Origin: Pseudomonas sp. RIT288
GTDB lineage: Bacteria; Pseudomonadota; Gammaproteobacteria; Pseudomonadales; Pseudomonadaceae
Direction: 5' to 3'
Length of the DNA stretch: 64,000 nucleotides
Assembly: GCF_000631985.1 (NCBI RefSeq)
Contig: NZ_JFYN01000006.1
Coordinates: 1-64,000 of the forward strand
Shown here: positions 33,894 to 42,575 of the stretch, one piece after another
Layout: every line of letters starts with the position of its first letter
How positions within the stretch are numbered: the first letter of the stretch is position 1
Translations under genes and position numbers: made by a program
The notes under the pieces: model-generated
The model's database searches: none
Told to the model about the DNA's origin: nothing
Seen by the model: the letters and a program-made list of their open reading frames with translations, nothing else

Positions 33894-35271
33894 GCCCAGC
33901 AGCCTGCGCTGGCGGTTGCTGTGGAACCTCGCGTTGCTGCTGGTGGTGTTGATGCTCGCCAGTGGGTTGAGCGCGTACTGGAACGGGCGCGAAGCCGCCG
34001 ACACGGCCTACGACCGCACCCTGTTGGCCTCGGCGCGAACCATCGCCGCCGGCCTGTCGCAGCGTGACGGCACGCTCAGCGCCGACGTGCCCTACGTGGC
34101 GCTGGATACCTTCGCCTACGACAGCGCCGGGCGGATTTACTACCAGGTCAACGACATCCATCAGAAGCTGATTTCCGGCTATGAAAACCTGCCTGGACCA
34201 CCACCCGGTACGCCAAGAACCGACGATTACCCGGCATTGGCGCGTTTCTATAACGCGACGTATCGCGGACAGAACGTGCGTGTGGTCAGCCTGCTCAAAG
34301 CGGTCACCGAGCCGAACATGAACGGCATGGCAGAAATCCGCGTCGCCGAAACCGACGAGGCGCGAGTCAGCATGGCCCGCAGTCTGGCGGCCGATACGCT
34401 GTTGCGTCTGGGCATGCTCGCCATCGGCGCCTTGTTGCTGGTGTGGTTCGCGGTGAGTGCCGCACTGCGCCCGCTGGAGCGTTTGCGCACGGCGGTGGAG
34501 GAGCGTCAGCCCGATGATTTGCGGCCGCTGCCGCTGGTGGAAGTGCAACATGAATTGTGGCCGCTGGTGCGCGCGCTCAATCACTTCACTGAACGTTTGC
34601 GCGGGCAATTCGAACGACAGGCGCAGTTCATCGCCGATGCCGCGCACGAGCTGCGCACGCCACTGGCCGCGTTGAAGGCGCGGCTGGAGCTGGGGCTGCG
34701 TTCGACTGAAGCGGAAACCTGGCGCAGCACGCTGGAATCCTCTGCGCAAGGCACCGATCGCCTGACCCATCTGGCCAATCAACTGCTGTCGCTGGCGCGG
34801 GTGGAAAACGGTGCCCGGGCGATAGCCGAGGGTGGTGCGCAGTTGCTCGATCTGAGTCAGTTGGCCCGCGAACTGGGCATGGCCATGGCGCCCTTGGCTC
34901 ATGCGCGCGGGGTCGCGCTGGCGCTGGAGGCGGATGAGCCGGTGTGGCTGCGAGGTGAACCGACGTTGCTCAATGAGCTGCTGAGCAATCTGGTGGATAA
35001 CGCACTGGCGCATACGCCACCGGGCGGCAACGTGATTCTGCGTGTCGCGGCGCCAGCGGTGCTTGAGGTTGAGGATGACGGGCCGGGGATTCCGCTGGAG
35101 GAGCGTGATCGGGTGTTTGAACGCTTCTATCGGCGCAATCAACAGGTCGCGGGGTCAGGGTTGGGGCTGGCGATTGTCGGAGAGATCTGCCGGGCGCATC
35201 TGGCGCAGATCACCTTGCATGATGGCGAACAGGCGGGTTTGAAGGTTCGGGTGAGTTTTATTGCCGGATAG
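33886..35271 (+). CDS. tctE: sensor histidine kinase TctE
   Basis: A 461-residue inner-membrane kinase. TM1 is about 10-28 and TM2 about 167-190, bracketing a periplasmic sensing domain of about 140 residues. The H-box is DAAHELRTPLAALKARLELGL at about 254-274. The N-box is NLVDNALAHTPPGGNV, and G-boxes are DDGPGIPLEERD and GSGLGLAIV. It belongs to the EnvZ/TctE group. The start at 33886 overlaps tctD by 8 bases, so they are translationally coupled. Confidence 0.95.
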   Translation: MHKPSSLRWRLLWNLALLLVVLMLASGLSAYWNGREAADTAYDRTLLASARTIAAGLSQRDGTLSADVPYVALDTFAYDSAGRIYYQVNDIHQKLISGYENLPGPPPGTPRTDDYPALARFYNATYRGQNVRVVSLLKAVTEPNMNGMAEIRVAETDEARVSMARSLAADTLLRLGMLAIGALLLVWFAVSAALRPLERLRTAVEERQPDDLRPLPLVEVQHELWPLVRALNHFTERLRGQFERQAQFIADAAHELRTPLAALKARLELGLRSTEAETWRSTLESSAQGTDRLTHLANQLLSLARVENGARAIAEGGAQLLDLSQLARELGMAMAPLAHARGVALALEADEPVWLRGEPTLLNELLSNLVDNALAHTPPGGNVILRVAAPAVLEVEDDGPGIPLEERDRVFERFYRRNQQVAGSGLGLAIVGEICRAHLAQITLHDGEQAGLKVRVSFIAG

Positions 35272-35288
35272 CAGCCGAGAGGGCTTTT

Positions 35289-35410
35289 GTGGCGAGGGAG
35301 CTTGCTCTCGCTCGGCTGCGCAGCAGTCGTGATGAGTGCACGGTTTGCCTGATGAAGGGAGGCCGCCTGGTTTTGGGGCTGCTTCGCAGTCCAGCGGCCC
35401 CCTCGCCACA
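35289..35410. repeat. degenerate REP pair, GGGAGCTTGCTC type
   Basis: The left arm TGTGGCGAGGGAGCTTGCTC is intact. The right arm has lost its central part, reading CAGCGGCCCCCTCGCCACA, consistent with an internal deletion. It lies between tctE and the HDOD gene. Confidence 0.75.
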
Positions 35411-35412
35411 GG

Positions 35413-36234
35413 TCAGTAAAACATCGTCCGCGATTCTTCCAGATCCGCGCACAATTCCTTGTTCTCCGGATCGATCCCAAGCTTCCTGAACGCCGGCACG
35501 CTGAGCGGATCGATCCGCGCAATCGGATGATCGCTGTCCTTGTGGCAATACAGGCTCGCCACCTGCACCAGATCGACGTAATCAAGGTGTGCCGAGTCGC
35601 GTTTGAAATCCAGGTACAGCCCCGGCAACGCCACCAGTTGCTCGGGAAACTCCCAGACCCGCAACAGCTTGTCGCCCAGCAGCGGGTGAATGTGGTCGAT
35701 CACATGGTTGAGGCTGACCGGGTCCGACAGCAGTTCGTAGTGATCTTCGGCGTAGGTCAGGATCGGCAGCACGCCGATCTGATGCACCAGTCCGCCCAGC
35801 GCCGCCTGATCAGGTTTGAGTTGGGTGTGACGGCGGCACAGGGCGTAACTGACGCCGGCGATTTCCAGGCTCTTGCGCCAGACTTCGCGCATCTTCTGTT
35901 CGACCACCTCGGAGCGGGCGTGGAAGATCTGTTCCATCACCAGCCCGATCGCCAGGTTGCTGCTGTAGTTCACCCCCAGCCGGGTGATCGCAGTGTGCAG
36001 GTCGGTGACTTCCTGGGTCGCGCGCAGCAACGGGCTGTTGACCACTTTGATCAGGCGCGCCGACAGCGCCGTGTCGCGGCCAATCACTTTGCTCAGGTCG
36101 CTGACACTGATCTCCGGGTCTTCGGCGGCCTTGCGAATTTGCAGGGCCACTTCCGGTAACGTTGGCAGAACCAGGTCATCGTTATCGATGGCCTCAACCA
36201 AATCCTGTTGGACCTTATCCGCCAGCTCGCTCAT
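35413..36234 (-). CDS. HDOD-domain protein
   Basis: A 273-residue cytoplasmic protein. LPTLPEVALQIRKAAEDPEISVSDLSKVIGRDTALSARLIKVVNSPL near residues 23-70 and the later LVHQIGVLPIL are the HDOD signature (HD-like fold without the full metal HD pair). These domains act in signal transduction and chemotaxis-like or c-di-GMP networks. It lies directly after ygfZ in the same direction, matching P. aeruginosa order. The specific partner is unknown. Confidence 0.9.
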   Translation of the reverse strand: MSELADKVQQDLVEAIDNDDLVLPTLPEVALQIRKAAEDPEISVSDLSKVIGRDTALSARLIKVVNSPLLRATQEVTDLHTAITRLGVNYSSNLAIGLVMEQIFHARSEVVEQKMREVWRKSLEIAGVSYALCRRHTQLKPDQAALGGLVHQIGVLPILTYAEDHYELLSDPVSLNHVIDHIHPLLGDKLLRVWEFPEQLVALPGLYLDFKRDSAHLDYVDLVQVASLYCHKDSDHPIARIDPLSVPAFRKLGIDPENKELCADLEESRTMFY

Positions 36235-36269
36235 GTAGATTCTCTAGGGTGTTGCAACAAAAGCTGCGA

Positions 36270-37211
36270 TCAGCGCTGGATTTCGCGGTCGCGATCCAGT
36301 TCATAGGGCAGGTCGAGCAAATGCAGGGCTGGCCCTTCGAGGGTGCCCAGGTGCAGATCACCCGCTTCGGCCGCTTCGGCCTGCAACACCGCCAGTAGTT
36401 CAATTTTTTCTGCGGTGCGGGCCGCAATCACCACTTCGCCGATGGCACTGCTGTGACTTGGGGCGAACAGCGGGGTACCCGGCTCAGGCAGTTCGCTCGT
36501 GTCCAGTTGCACGCGATAGAGGCGACGCTTGAGCTTGCCCAGGTACTGCATGCGCGCGACGATTTCCTGCCCGGTGTAGCAACCTTTCTTGAAACTCACG
36601 CCACCGACGGCCTGCAGGTTGAGCATCTGCGGGATGAACAACTCGCGGGTGGTCGGCATGACCTGACCGATACCGGCGCGAATCTGCCCCAGCAGCCATT
36701 GGTTCAACTCGCCCTCAGGCAGGGCAGCGGCCAGTTTGGCCTTGATGGCATCGACTTGATCGGCCGGTACCCAGAGTTCGGCGCGATCCGGGGAGACGCG
36801 AATCGCGATCAGGCCTGCGCTGCGCACCACGCTGTCGGTTTCGCTTGGCAGGTTCAGCCCCACGCTGGCCAACGCTGCGTCGCCGTGCTCCAGGCCAAAA
36901 CGCACCCAGGCGGCGCTTTCGTCGGTCAATTTGGATTTGGAGAACACCGCGTACTTTTTCAGATCCGCCAGTTGCGGCTCCAGCAGTTCGCTGGCCATCG
37001 CCAGCAGCACGCCGTCACCTTCAAGCAGAATGCGGAAGCTCGACTGCATCCGGCCTTTTTGCGTGCAGCGCGCGCCCAGGCTGGCCTGGCTGTCGCTGAG
37101 GTAGTTGATGTTGCAGGTCAATTGGCCTTGCAGGAATTTGCCGGCATCCACGCCGCGAACCGCGAGTACGCCTTCATGAGACAGGGTGCAGAAAAAAGCT
37201 GAATCGGCCAT
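36270..37211 (-). CDS. ygfZ: tRNA-modifying protein YgfZ
   Basis: A 313-residue folate-binding protein of the GcvT-like family, involved in iron-sulfur cluster enzyme maintenance. The diagnostic KKGCYTGQEIVARMQYLGK motif (about 207-226), containing the essential Cys, is present. The N-terminal Leu-Ser-His-Glu-Gly-Val-Leu-Ala-Val-Arg-Gly segment is typical. The start at 37211 is the first ATG. It is divergent from sdhE, as in other pseudomonads. Confidence 0.93.
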   Translation of the reverse strand: MADSAFFCTLSHEGVLAVRGVDAGKFLQGQLTCNINYLSDSQASLGARCTQKGRMQSSFRILLEGDGVLLAMASELLEPQLADLKKYAVFSKSKLTDESAAWVRFGLEHGDAALASVGLNLPSETDSVVRSAGLIAIRVSPDRAELWVPADQVDAIKAKLAAALPEGELNQWLLGQIRAGIGQVMPTTRELFIPQMLNLQAVGGVSFKKGCYTGQEIVARMQYLGKLKRRLYRVQLDTSELPEPGTPLFAPSHSSAIGEVVIAARTAEKIELLAVLQAEAAEAGDLHLGTLEGPALHLLDLPYELDRDREIQR

Positions 37212-37330
37212 GGGTCATCGCAGGGTAAAAAGTCTGGGGCACATCATAAGGGCGCGTTGTTGAAATGGGTAGTTGATAAAGGATCGGTGGTGCCCGACCA
37301 AAGCCGACTGTGCGACCCGCGCCGGGGCTG

Positions 37331-37343
37331 TATACTGCGCGCC
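37331..37343 (+). promoter_or_regulatory. sdhE promoter -10 with GC-rich discriminator
   Basis: TATACT followed by GCGCGCC, 18 bases before the start. The -35 element is weak. The same 13-mer recurs before rnd. Confidence 0.45.
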
Positions 37344-37360
37344 TATTTGAGGAGGGCTCC

Positions 37361-37615
37361 ATGGTCGAACAAGTTGAACTGAATCGCCTCTTTTGGCACA
37401 GCCGTCGCGGCATGCTTGAGCTTGACGTGTTGCTGGTGCCGTTCGTGAAAGAGGTTTACGCGAATCTCAACGAAGTGGATCGCGCGTTATACGTTCGCCT
37501 GCTCGAGTGCGAGGATCAGGACATGTTCGGCTGGTTCATGGAACGCAGCGAATCCGAAGACCCGGAACTGCAGCGCATGGTCCGGATGATTCTGGACCGT
37601 GTTCAGCCCAAGTAA
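37361..37615 (+). CDS. sdhE: FAD assembly factor SdhE (YgfY)
   Basis: An 84-residue helical protein that helps attach FAD to succinate dehydrogenase. It has [18 protein letters not shown] with the RGxxE motif (Arg16-Gly17...Glu20). ATG 37361 has GAGGAGGG upstream. The next gene starts 17 bases before its stop and encodes the YgfX-type membrane protein. The arrangement is conserved with E. coli ygfYX. Confidence 0.93.
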   Translation: MVEQVELNRLFWHSRRGMLELDVLLVPFVKEVYANLNEVDRALYVRLLECEDQDMFGWFMERSESEDPELQRMVRMILDRVQPK

Positions 37616-38051
37616 CACGTTCGAATGCCGCTGGCATGCCTCACGGCAGTTGCTGGCGGCGTATCTGTTGGCCCAGGCGTTCGCTCTGGGTGTGTTGTTT
37701 CTTTTGACGATTCCACTCTGGGCCAGTCTGCTCGGGGCTTTTGCCTGCCTGTTGCACGCCGCGTGGGTGTTGCCACGGCAGATTCTGCTGAAGCATCCGC
37801 AGGCTTTTTGCGGATTGCGCCGCGACGCCGATGGCTGGCAGTTGTGGAATCAGGCGGGCGGCTGGCTAGCGGTGCAGCTGCGCCCTGACAGCCTGGCGTT
37901 GCCGTTGATCGTGGTGTTGCGCTTTCGTTTGCGCGGGGAGCGGCGGGTGCACTCGATCTGTGTACCGCGAGACTCGCAGGCAGCGGATGTGCACCGACGC
38001 CTGCGAGTGCGGCTCAAGTTCAGCCGGCGTAGGTGGGCGGCACCAGAATAG
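37599..38051 (+). CDS. YgfX-like (CptA) small membrane protein
   Basis: A 150-residue protein starting at GTG 37599, overlapping sdhE by 17 bases. Two helices at about residues 17-42 ([21 protein letters not shown]...) and 44-60 are followed by a cytoplasmic domain with [14 protein letters not shown]. This is the YgfX fold, described as an SdhE partner and toxin-like factor in E. coli. Its end overlaps the 3' end of nadB on the other strand by 32 bases. Confidence 0.8.
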   Translation: MFSPSNTFECRWHASRQLLAAYLLAQAFALGVLFLLTIPLWASLLGAFACLLHAAWVLPRQILLKHPQAFCGLRRDADGWQLWNQAGGWLAVQLRPDSLALPLIVVLRFRLRGERRVHSICVPRDSQAADVHRRLRVRLKFSRRRWAAPE

Positions 38052-39636
38052 TGTCGAGCGCCTCGGGCAGCAGGTTCGGATAGTCGAGGGTGTAATGCAG
38101 ACCGCGACTTTCCTTGCGTTCCATGGCTGAGCAGATCATCAGTTCGGCGACTTGCGCCAGATTACGCAGCTCGATCAGGTCGCGGCTGACTTTATAGTTG
38201 CTGTAGAACTCGTCGATCTCGTCCAGCAACAGACGCACGCGGTGCTGCGCCCGTTGCAGACGCTTGTTGGTGCGCACGATGCCCACGTAGTCCCACATGA
38301 AGCGGCGCAGCTCGTCCCAGTTGTGGGCGATGATCACGTCTTCGTCGGAATCGGTCACCTGGCTGGCGTCCCACTCGGGCAGGGCGGTTGGCGCGGTGAC
38401 GTCATCCAGTTGCGCAAGAATGTCCGCTGCCGCCGAGCGGGCATAAACGAAGCATTCGAGCAGCGAGTTGCTGGCCATGCGGTTGGCACCGTGCAGACCG
38501 GTGAAGCTGGTTTCGCCGATCGCGTACAGCCCCGGCACGTCGGTGCGACCATGTTGATCGACCATCACGCCACCACAGGTGTAGTGCGCCGCCGGTACGA
38601 CCGGGATCGGCTGCTTTGTGATGTCGATGCCGAAGCCTAGGCAGCGCTCGTAAACCGTCGGGAAGTGGCTTTTGATGAAGGCTTCAGGCTTGTGGCTGAT
38701 GTCGAGATAGACGCAGTCGACGCCCAGGCGCTTCATTTCATGGTCGATTGCGCGGGCGACGATGTCGCGTGGCGCCAGTTCGGCACGTTTATCGAAGCGC
38801 GGCATGAACCGTTCACCGTTGGGCAGTTTCAGGTGCGCACCTTCGCCACGCAGGGCTTCTGTGATCAGGAAACTCTTGGCCTGCGGGTGATACAGGCAAG
38901 TGGGGTGGAACTGGTTGAATTCCAGGTTCGCCACCCGGCAGCCCGAGCGCCAGGCCATGGCGATGCCGTCGCCGCAGGCACCGTCGGGGTTGCTGGTATA
39001 GAGGTAGACCTTGGCGGCGCCGCCGGACGCGAGGATCACGAAGCGTGCGCCGTAGGTATCGACTTCCCCGGTAGCGCGATTCAGCACATAGGCGCCGAGG
39101 CAGCGCTCTCCATTCATGCCCAGACGGCGTTCGGTGATCAGATCAACGGCAACTCGCTGCTCCAGCAGTTCGATATTGCTGCGCTCTCTGGCCTGGGCGA
39201 GGAGGGTGGTGAAAATTGCTGCGCCGGTTGCGTCGGCGGCATGGATGATGCGCCGATGGCTGTGGCCGCCTTCGCGGGTCAGGTGGAATTCGAAACCGCC
39301 GTCTTCGGTGCCGGACTGTTCGTCGCGGGTGAACGGCACGCCCTGATCAATCAGCCACTGGATGGCTTCGCGACTGTGCTCGACGGTGAAGCGCACCGCG
39401 TCTTCATGGCACAGACCGCCGCCGGCATTCAGGGTGTCATCGACGTGGGATTCGACAGTATCGGTATCGTCCAGCACGGCAGCGACGCCGCCCTGGGCCC
39501 AAAAAGTCGAGCCGTTGGCCAGATCACCTTTGCTCAATACGGCAATGCGCAAATGACCCGGCAGGGTCAGCGCGAGACTCAAACCGGCAGCACCGCTGCC
39601 AATGACCAGAACATCGTGTTGAAACTGTTGGCTCAT
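38020..39636 (-). CDS. nadB: L-aspartate oxidase
   Basis: A 538-residue flavoprotein that makes iminoaspartate, the first step of NAD synthesis. The FAD-binding GSGAAGLS lies at 13-20. The active-site signature includes HTHGGxx-like [19 protein letters not shown] and ATGAAIFTT, and the C-terminal helical domain ends the protein. The ATG at 39636 gives the P. aeruginosa length; longer in-frame starts enter promoter DNA. It is divergent from algU across 558 bases, a conserved neighbourhood. Confidence 0.95.
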   Translation of the reverse strand: MSQQFQHDVLVIGSGAAGLSLALTLPGHLRIAVLSKGDLANGSTFWAQGGVAAVLDDTDTVESHVDDTLNAGGGLCHEDAVRFTVEHSREAIQWLIDQGVPFTRDEQSGTEDGGFEFHLTREGGHSHRRIIHAADATGAAIFTTLLAQARERSNIELLEQRVAVDLITERRLGMNGERCLGAYVLNRATGEVDTYGARFVILASGGAAKVYLYTSNPDGACGDGIAMAWRSGCRVANLEFNQFHPTCLYHPQAKSFLITEALRGEGAHLKLPNGERFMPRFDKRAELAPRDIVARAIDHEMKRLGVDCVYLDISHKPEAFIKSHFPTVYERCLGFGIDITKQPIPVVPAAHYTCGGVMVDQHGRTDVPGLYAIGETSFTGLHGANRMASNSLLECFVYARSAAADILAQLDDVTAPTALPEWDASQVTDSDEDVIIAHNWDELRRFMWDYVGIVRTNKRLQRAQHRVRLLLDEIDEFYSNYKVSRDLIELRNLAQVAELMICSAMERKESRGLHYTLDYPNLLPEALDTILVPPTYAG

Positions 39637-39914
39637 TTCAGGATTCCGCTCAAAGCGACCCGGATCGGGGGTGGCGCAGGACAGCTGGATCAGCAAGTCA
39701 AGACAGCCACACAGCCCACTAGTATATAGAGGGGTGGAGCGGCACAATAGCCGGGCTCGTATGGCATTGTGAAACTACTGTGACGACAAAAGCTTGACGT
39801 TTCGTCGGACGTTTTTTTCTGTCGTTTTGGGAAAAGGCGACTGTATCGAGGATGAAACAGGCTTTTTCAGCACACGGTTGCTCAATGTCACTTCAGCACG
39901 GCTATAAATAATTG

Positions 39915-39942
39915 GAACTTTTGCCAGAGGCCCAAGATCAAT
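39915..39942 (+). promoter_or_regulatory. possible distal AlgU promoter
   Basis: GAACTT followed, after 17 bases, by TCAAT. The -35 matches the AlgU consensus and the -10 is poor. Confidence 0.3.
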
Positions 39943-40108
39943 AGTCAGTTGCCAGAAGCACGGGACAGTGTCGGCTTCAATGCAGAACCTGCGATTGGGT
40001 TTTTGCCGGCGAACCGATGACAAGATTATTCGCGCAGCCGGTTTATCCCGCGCTGCGTTTTTCGTGCGTGCCAAATCAGAGCCCGCAGGAAACTTGCCTG
40101 GAGGGGGA

Positions 40109-40136
40109 GAACTTTTGCGAAAAGCCCGAGTCTATG
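40109..40136 (+). promoter_or_regulatory. AlgU-dependent autoregulatory promoter of algU
   Basis: GAACTT (40109-40114) and TCTATG (40131-40136) are 16 bases apart, matching the AlgU/RpoE consensus GAACTT-N16/17-TCTGA. It lies about 60 bases before algU, and AlgU autoregulation is established in P. aeruginosa. Confidence 0.72.
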
Positions 40137-40194
40137 TTTGCAAGTCTGGTCGTTTAGTTATGCAAGCCTCCTCCATGCTTATCGAGGAGTGTTC

Positions 40195-40776
40195 ATGCTA
40201 ACCCAGGAAGAGGATCAGCAGCTGGTCGAGCGCGTTCAGCGTGGCGACAAGCGAGCTTTCGATCTGCTGGTGCTGAAATATCAGCACAAAATTCTCGGGT
40301 TGATCGTGCGTTTCGTGCACGACACCCATGAAGCCCAGGATGTGGCTCAGGAAGCCTTTATCAAGGCCTACAGAGCGCTAGGAAACTTTCGCGGAGACAG
40401 CGCGTTCTATACGTGGCTTTACCGCATTGCCATCAACACGGCAAAGAACTATCTGGTTTCACGCGGCCGCCGGCCGCCGGATAGCGATGTAAGTTCTGAA
40501 GATGCAGAGTTCTACGACGGCGATCACGGCCTCAAGGATCTCGAATCACCGGAACGTGCATTGCTGCGGGATGAGATCGAAGGCACCGTCCATCGAACCA
40601 TTCAGCAACTGCCAGAGGATTTACGTACGGCTTTAACTTTACGTGAATTCGATGGTCTGAGTTACGAGGACATTGCGAGCGTCATGCAGTGTCCGGTGGG
40701 TACCGTGCGCTCCCGGATTTTCCGCGCTCGGGAGGCCATCGATAAAGCCCTGCAGCCGTTGTTGCAGGAAAACTGA
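40195..40776 (+). CDS. algU: ECF sigma factor AlgU (RpoE/sigma-22)
   Basis: A 193-residue ECF sigma factor for envelope stress and alginate. Region 2 has YQHKILGLIVRFVHDTHEAQDVAQEAFIKAYRALGNFRG (about 30-70). Region 4 has LREFDGLSYEDIASVMQCPVGTVRSRIFRAREAI (about 148-180). The first 20 codons of the longer frame are dropped because the ATG at 40195 begins the known MLTQEEDQQLVERVQRG. It is followed by mucA, mucB and mucD. Confidence 0.97.
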   Translation: MLTQEEDQQLVERVQRGDKRAFDLLVLKYQHKILGLIVRFVHDTHEAQDVAQEAFIKAYRALGNFRGDSAFYTWLYRIAINTAKNYLVSRGRRPPDSDVSSEDAEFYDGDHGLKDLESPERALLRDEIEGTVHRTIQQLPEDLRTALTLREFDGLSYEDIASVMQCPVGTVRSRIFRAREAIDKALQPLLQEN

Positions 40777-40806
40777 GACAGCGGCGACAGCCAAGAGAGG
40801 AACGCC

Positions 40807-41394
40807 ATGAGTCGTGAAGCCCTGCAGGAATCGCTGTCCGCAGTGATGGATAACGAAGCGGACGAACTGGAATTGCGTCGAGTGATCAATGCACTGGACG
40901 ATGTTGAAACCCGTGAGACCTGGGCTCGTTATCAGATCGCTCGGGCAGCCATGCACAAGGATCTGCTGCTTCCGCGTCTGGACATTGCTGCGGCAGTTTC
41001 TGCTGCGCTGGAAGACGAAACGGCTCCAGCCAAAGTATCCCGCGGCCCTTGGCGCAACCTGGGTCGTCTGGCCGTTGCAGCTTCGGTGACCGTTGCAGTA
41101 CTGGCCGGTGTGCGCCTGTATAACCAGGACGAAATCGCTGGCGTCGAGCTGGCCCAGCAGTCCAATCAGCCTTCGCTGGTTGCACCGCAGGTCAAAGGCC
41201 CGGCCGTCTTGGCTGGCTACAAGGAAAGCTCAGAAACCACTGGCCCGATGGCCAATGGCGTCCTGCAGGGTCAGCCAGGCTGGCACGATCAGCGTCTGCC
41301 AGGCTATCTGCGTCAGCATGCCCAGCAGGCTGCATTGAAAGGTACTGAAAGCGCTCTGCCTTATGCGCGTGCAGCAAGCATGGAAAACCGTTAA
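40807..41394 (+). CDS. mucA: anti-sigma factor MucA
   Basis: A 195-residue membrane protein that holds AlgU inactive. The N-terminal cytoplasmic part starts SREALQESLSAVMDNEADELEL (about 2-23), binding AlgU. One membrane segment lies at about 86-105 (LGRLAVAASVTVAVLAGVRLY), followed by a periplasmic C-terminus. The frame is intact, so there is no mucoidy-type truncation. AGAGGAACGCC precedes the ATG. Confidence 0.96.
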   Translation: MSREALQESLSAVMDNEADELELRRVINALDDVETRETWARYQIARAAMHKDLLLPRLDIAAAVSAALEDETAPAKVSRGPWRNLGRLAVAASVTVAVLAGVRLYNQDEIAGVELAQQSNQPSLVAPQVKGPAVLAGYKESSETTGPMANGVLQGQPGWHDQRLPGYLRQHAQQAALKGTESALPYARAASMENR

Positions 41395-41402
41395 GGAGGA
41401 TC

Positions 41403-42365
41403 ATGCGCGCCATACCTCTACTTTCGCTTCTGCTCAGCGGCTGGTTTATTGTTCCAGCCCATGCCGACGAGGCCCAGGACTGGTTGATCCGCCTGGGTCA
41501 GGCCGAGCAGCAGCAAAGCTTCCAAGGCACTTTCGTATACGAGCGTAACGGTAGTTTTTCTACCCACAATATCTGGCATCGTGTCCAGAACGGTCAGGTC
41601 CGCGAGCGTTTGCTTCAGCTCGACGGTTCGGCTCAGGAAGTCGTGCGTGTTGACGGGCATACTCAATGCGTCAGTGGCACCCTGATTGCGGGGTTGGGAG
41701 ATTCTCCCAACTCGACCGCTCGTTCGCTTGATCCCCAAAAGCTTAAAAACTGGTATGAGCTTGCCGTTATCGGCAAGTCGCGCGTGGCCGGGCGTGATGC
41801 GGTCATCGTATCGCTGACGCCTCGCGACCAGCATCGCTATGGTTTCGAACTGCATCTGGATAAACAGACCGGGTTGCCACTGAAGTCGTTGTTGCTCAAC
41901 GACAAGGGGCAGCTACTCGAGCGTTTCCAGTTCACCAGCCTTGATACCGCTGATGTCCCCTCGGACAAAGATCTGCAAGCTGGCACCGAGTGCAAGGCCG
42001 TTACTATTGACAGTGACAAGGCCTCTGCCGTGAAGACGGCTCAGGTCTGGCATTCCGATTGGCTCCCTCCGGGTTTCGTACTGACCAGCAGCACCTCGCA
42101 CAAAGATCCGGAAACCAAGACTCAGGTCAGCAGCCTGATGTATGACGACGGGCTTGCGCGTTTTTCGGTCTTTCTTGAGCCGTTGAACGGTGCAACAGTG
42201 ACCGATACCCGCACGCAGTTGGGGCCGACTGTCGCTGTTTCCCGCCGCCTCACTACGCCAGAGGGCGAGATTATGGTGACGGTGGTCGGCGAAATTCCAA
42301 TCGGCACCGCCGAGAGGATTGCCCTATCGATGCGCAACGATGGTGCTGCAACCAGCAAGCAGTGA
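41403..42365 (+). CDS. mucB: periplasmic negative regulator MucB (RseB)
   Basis: A 320-residue protein with a signal peptide (about 1-22, VPAHA-DE). GTFVYERNGSFSTHNIWH, LDPQKLKNWYELAVIGKSRVAGRDA and RYGFELHLDKQTGLPLKSLLL match the MucB/RseB lipoprotein-sensing fold. It shields MucA from proteolysis. GGAGG five bases before its ATG overlaps the end of mucA. mucC does not follow. Confidence 0.95.
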   Translation: MRAIPLLSLLLSGWFIVPAHADEAQDWLIRLGQAEQQQSFQGTFVYERNGSFSTHNIWHRVQNGQVRERLLQLDGSAQEVVRVDGHTQCVSGTLIAGLGDSPNSTARSLDPQKLKNWYELAVIGKSRVAGRDAVIVSLTPRDQHRYGFELHLDKQTGLPLKSLLLNDKGQLLERFQFTSLDTADVPSDKDLQAGTECKAVTIDSDKASAVKTAQVWHSDWLPPGFVLTSSTSHKDPETKTQVSSLMYDDGLARFSVFLEPLNGATVTDTRTQLGPTVAVSRRLTTPEGEIMVTVVGEIPIGTAERIALSMRNDGAATSKQ

Positions 42366-42458
42366 GCTGATTTCAGTCATTTCCACTTCTTCTTCGAGAC
42401 GTAGATGAAATGTTTGCTCAGCATTTTCATTTGCAAATCACCCGAAAGTTTTTTATAG

Positions 42459-42488
42459 GTCAGAGCCTCACGGCTCTGGCCTTGTCTG
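42459..42488 (+). terminator. hairpin (possible attenuator) between mucB and mucD
   Basis: GGTCAGAGCC and GGCTCTGGCC pair over 10 bases with one G-U pair around TCAC, followed by TTGTCTGTT. The weak T-run suggests partial read-through. Confidence 0.45.
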
Positions 42489-42489
42489 T

Positions 42490-42504
42490 TGTTCCCGGAA
42501 CAAA
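42490..42504. promoter_or_regulatory. palindrome TTGTTCC-C-GGAACAA upstream of mucD
   Basis: Perfect 7-bp arms lie 72 bases before mucD. It might be an operator for an internal mucD promoter; no regulator is known to me for it. Confidence 0.35.
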
Positions 42505-42575
42505 AATACCGGCCCGCGGTTCCCGGTGTTCCTTGCTCCATATCGCTTAACCCTGCTCGTCGTAACGGGAGCTGT

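Larger units (their letters stand above)
39637..40194. other. 558-base nadB-algU intergenic region
   Basis: It contains the AlgU-type promoter at 40109-40136, a possible second one at 39915-39942, and the leader of nadB. Between 39777 and 39900 there is AT-richer DNA without a recognised gene or small RNA. Confidence 0.6.

Noticed and set aside
39775..40074. Open frame of 99 codons on the minus strand between nadB and algU
   Set aside because: No ribosome site or homology, and it covers the algU promoter region.
42366..42575. A hidden mucC
   Set aside because: The region is only 210 bases and has no frame resembling MucC.
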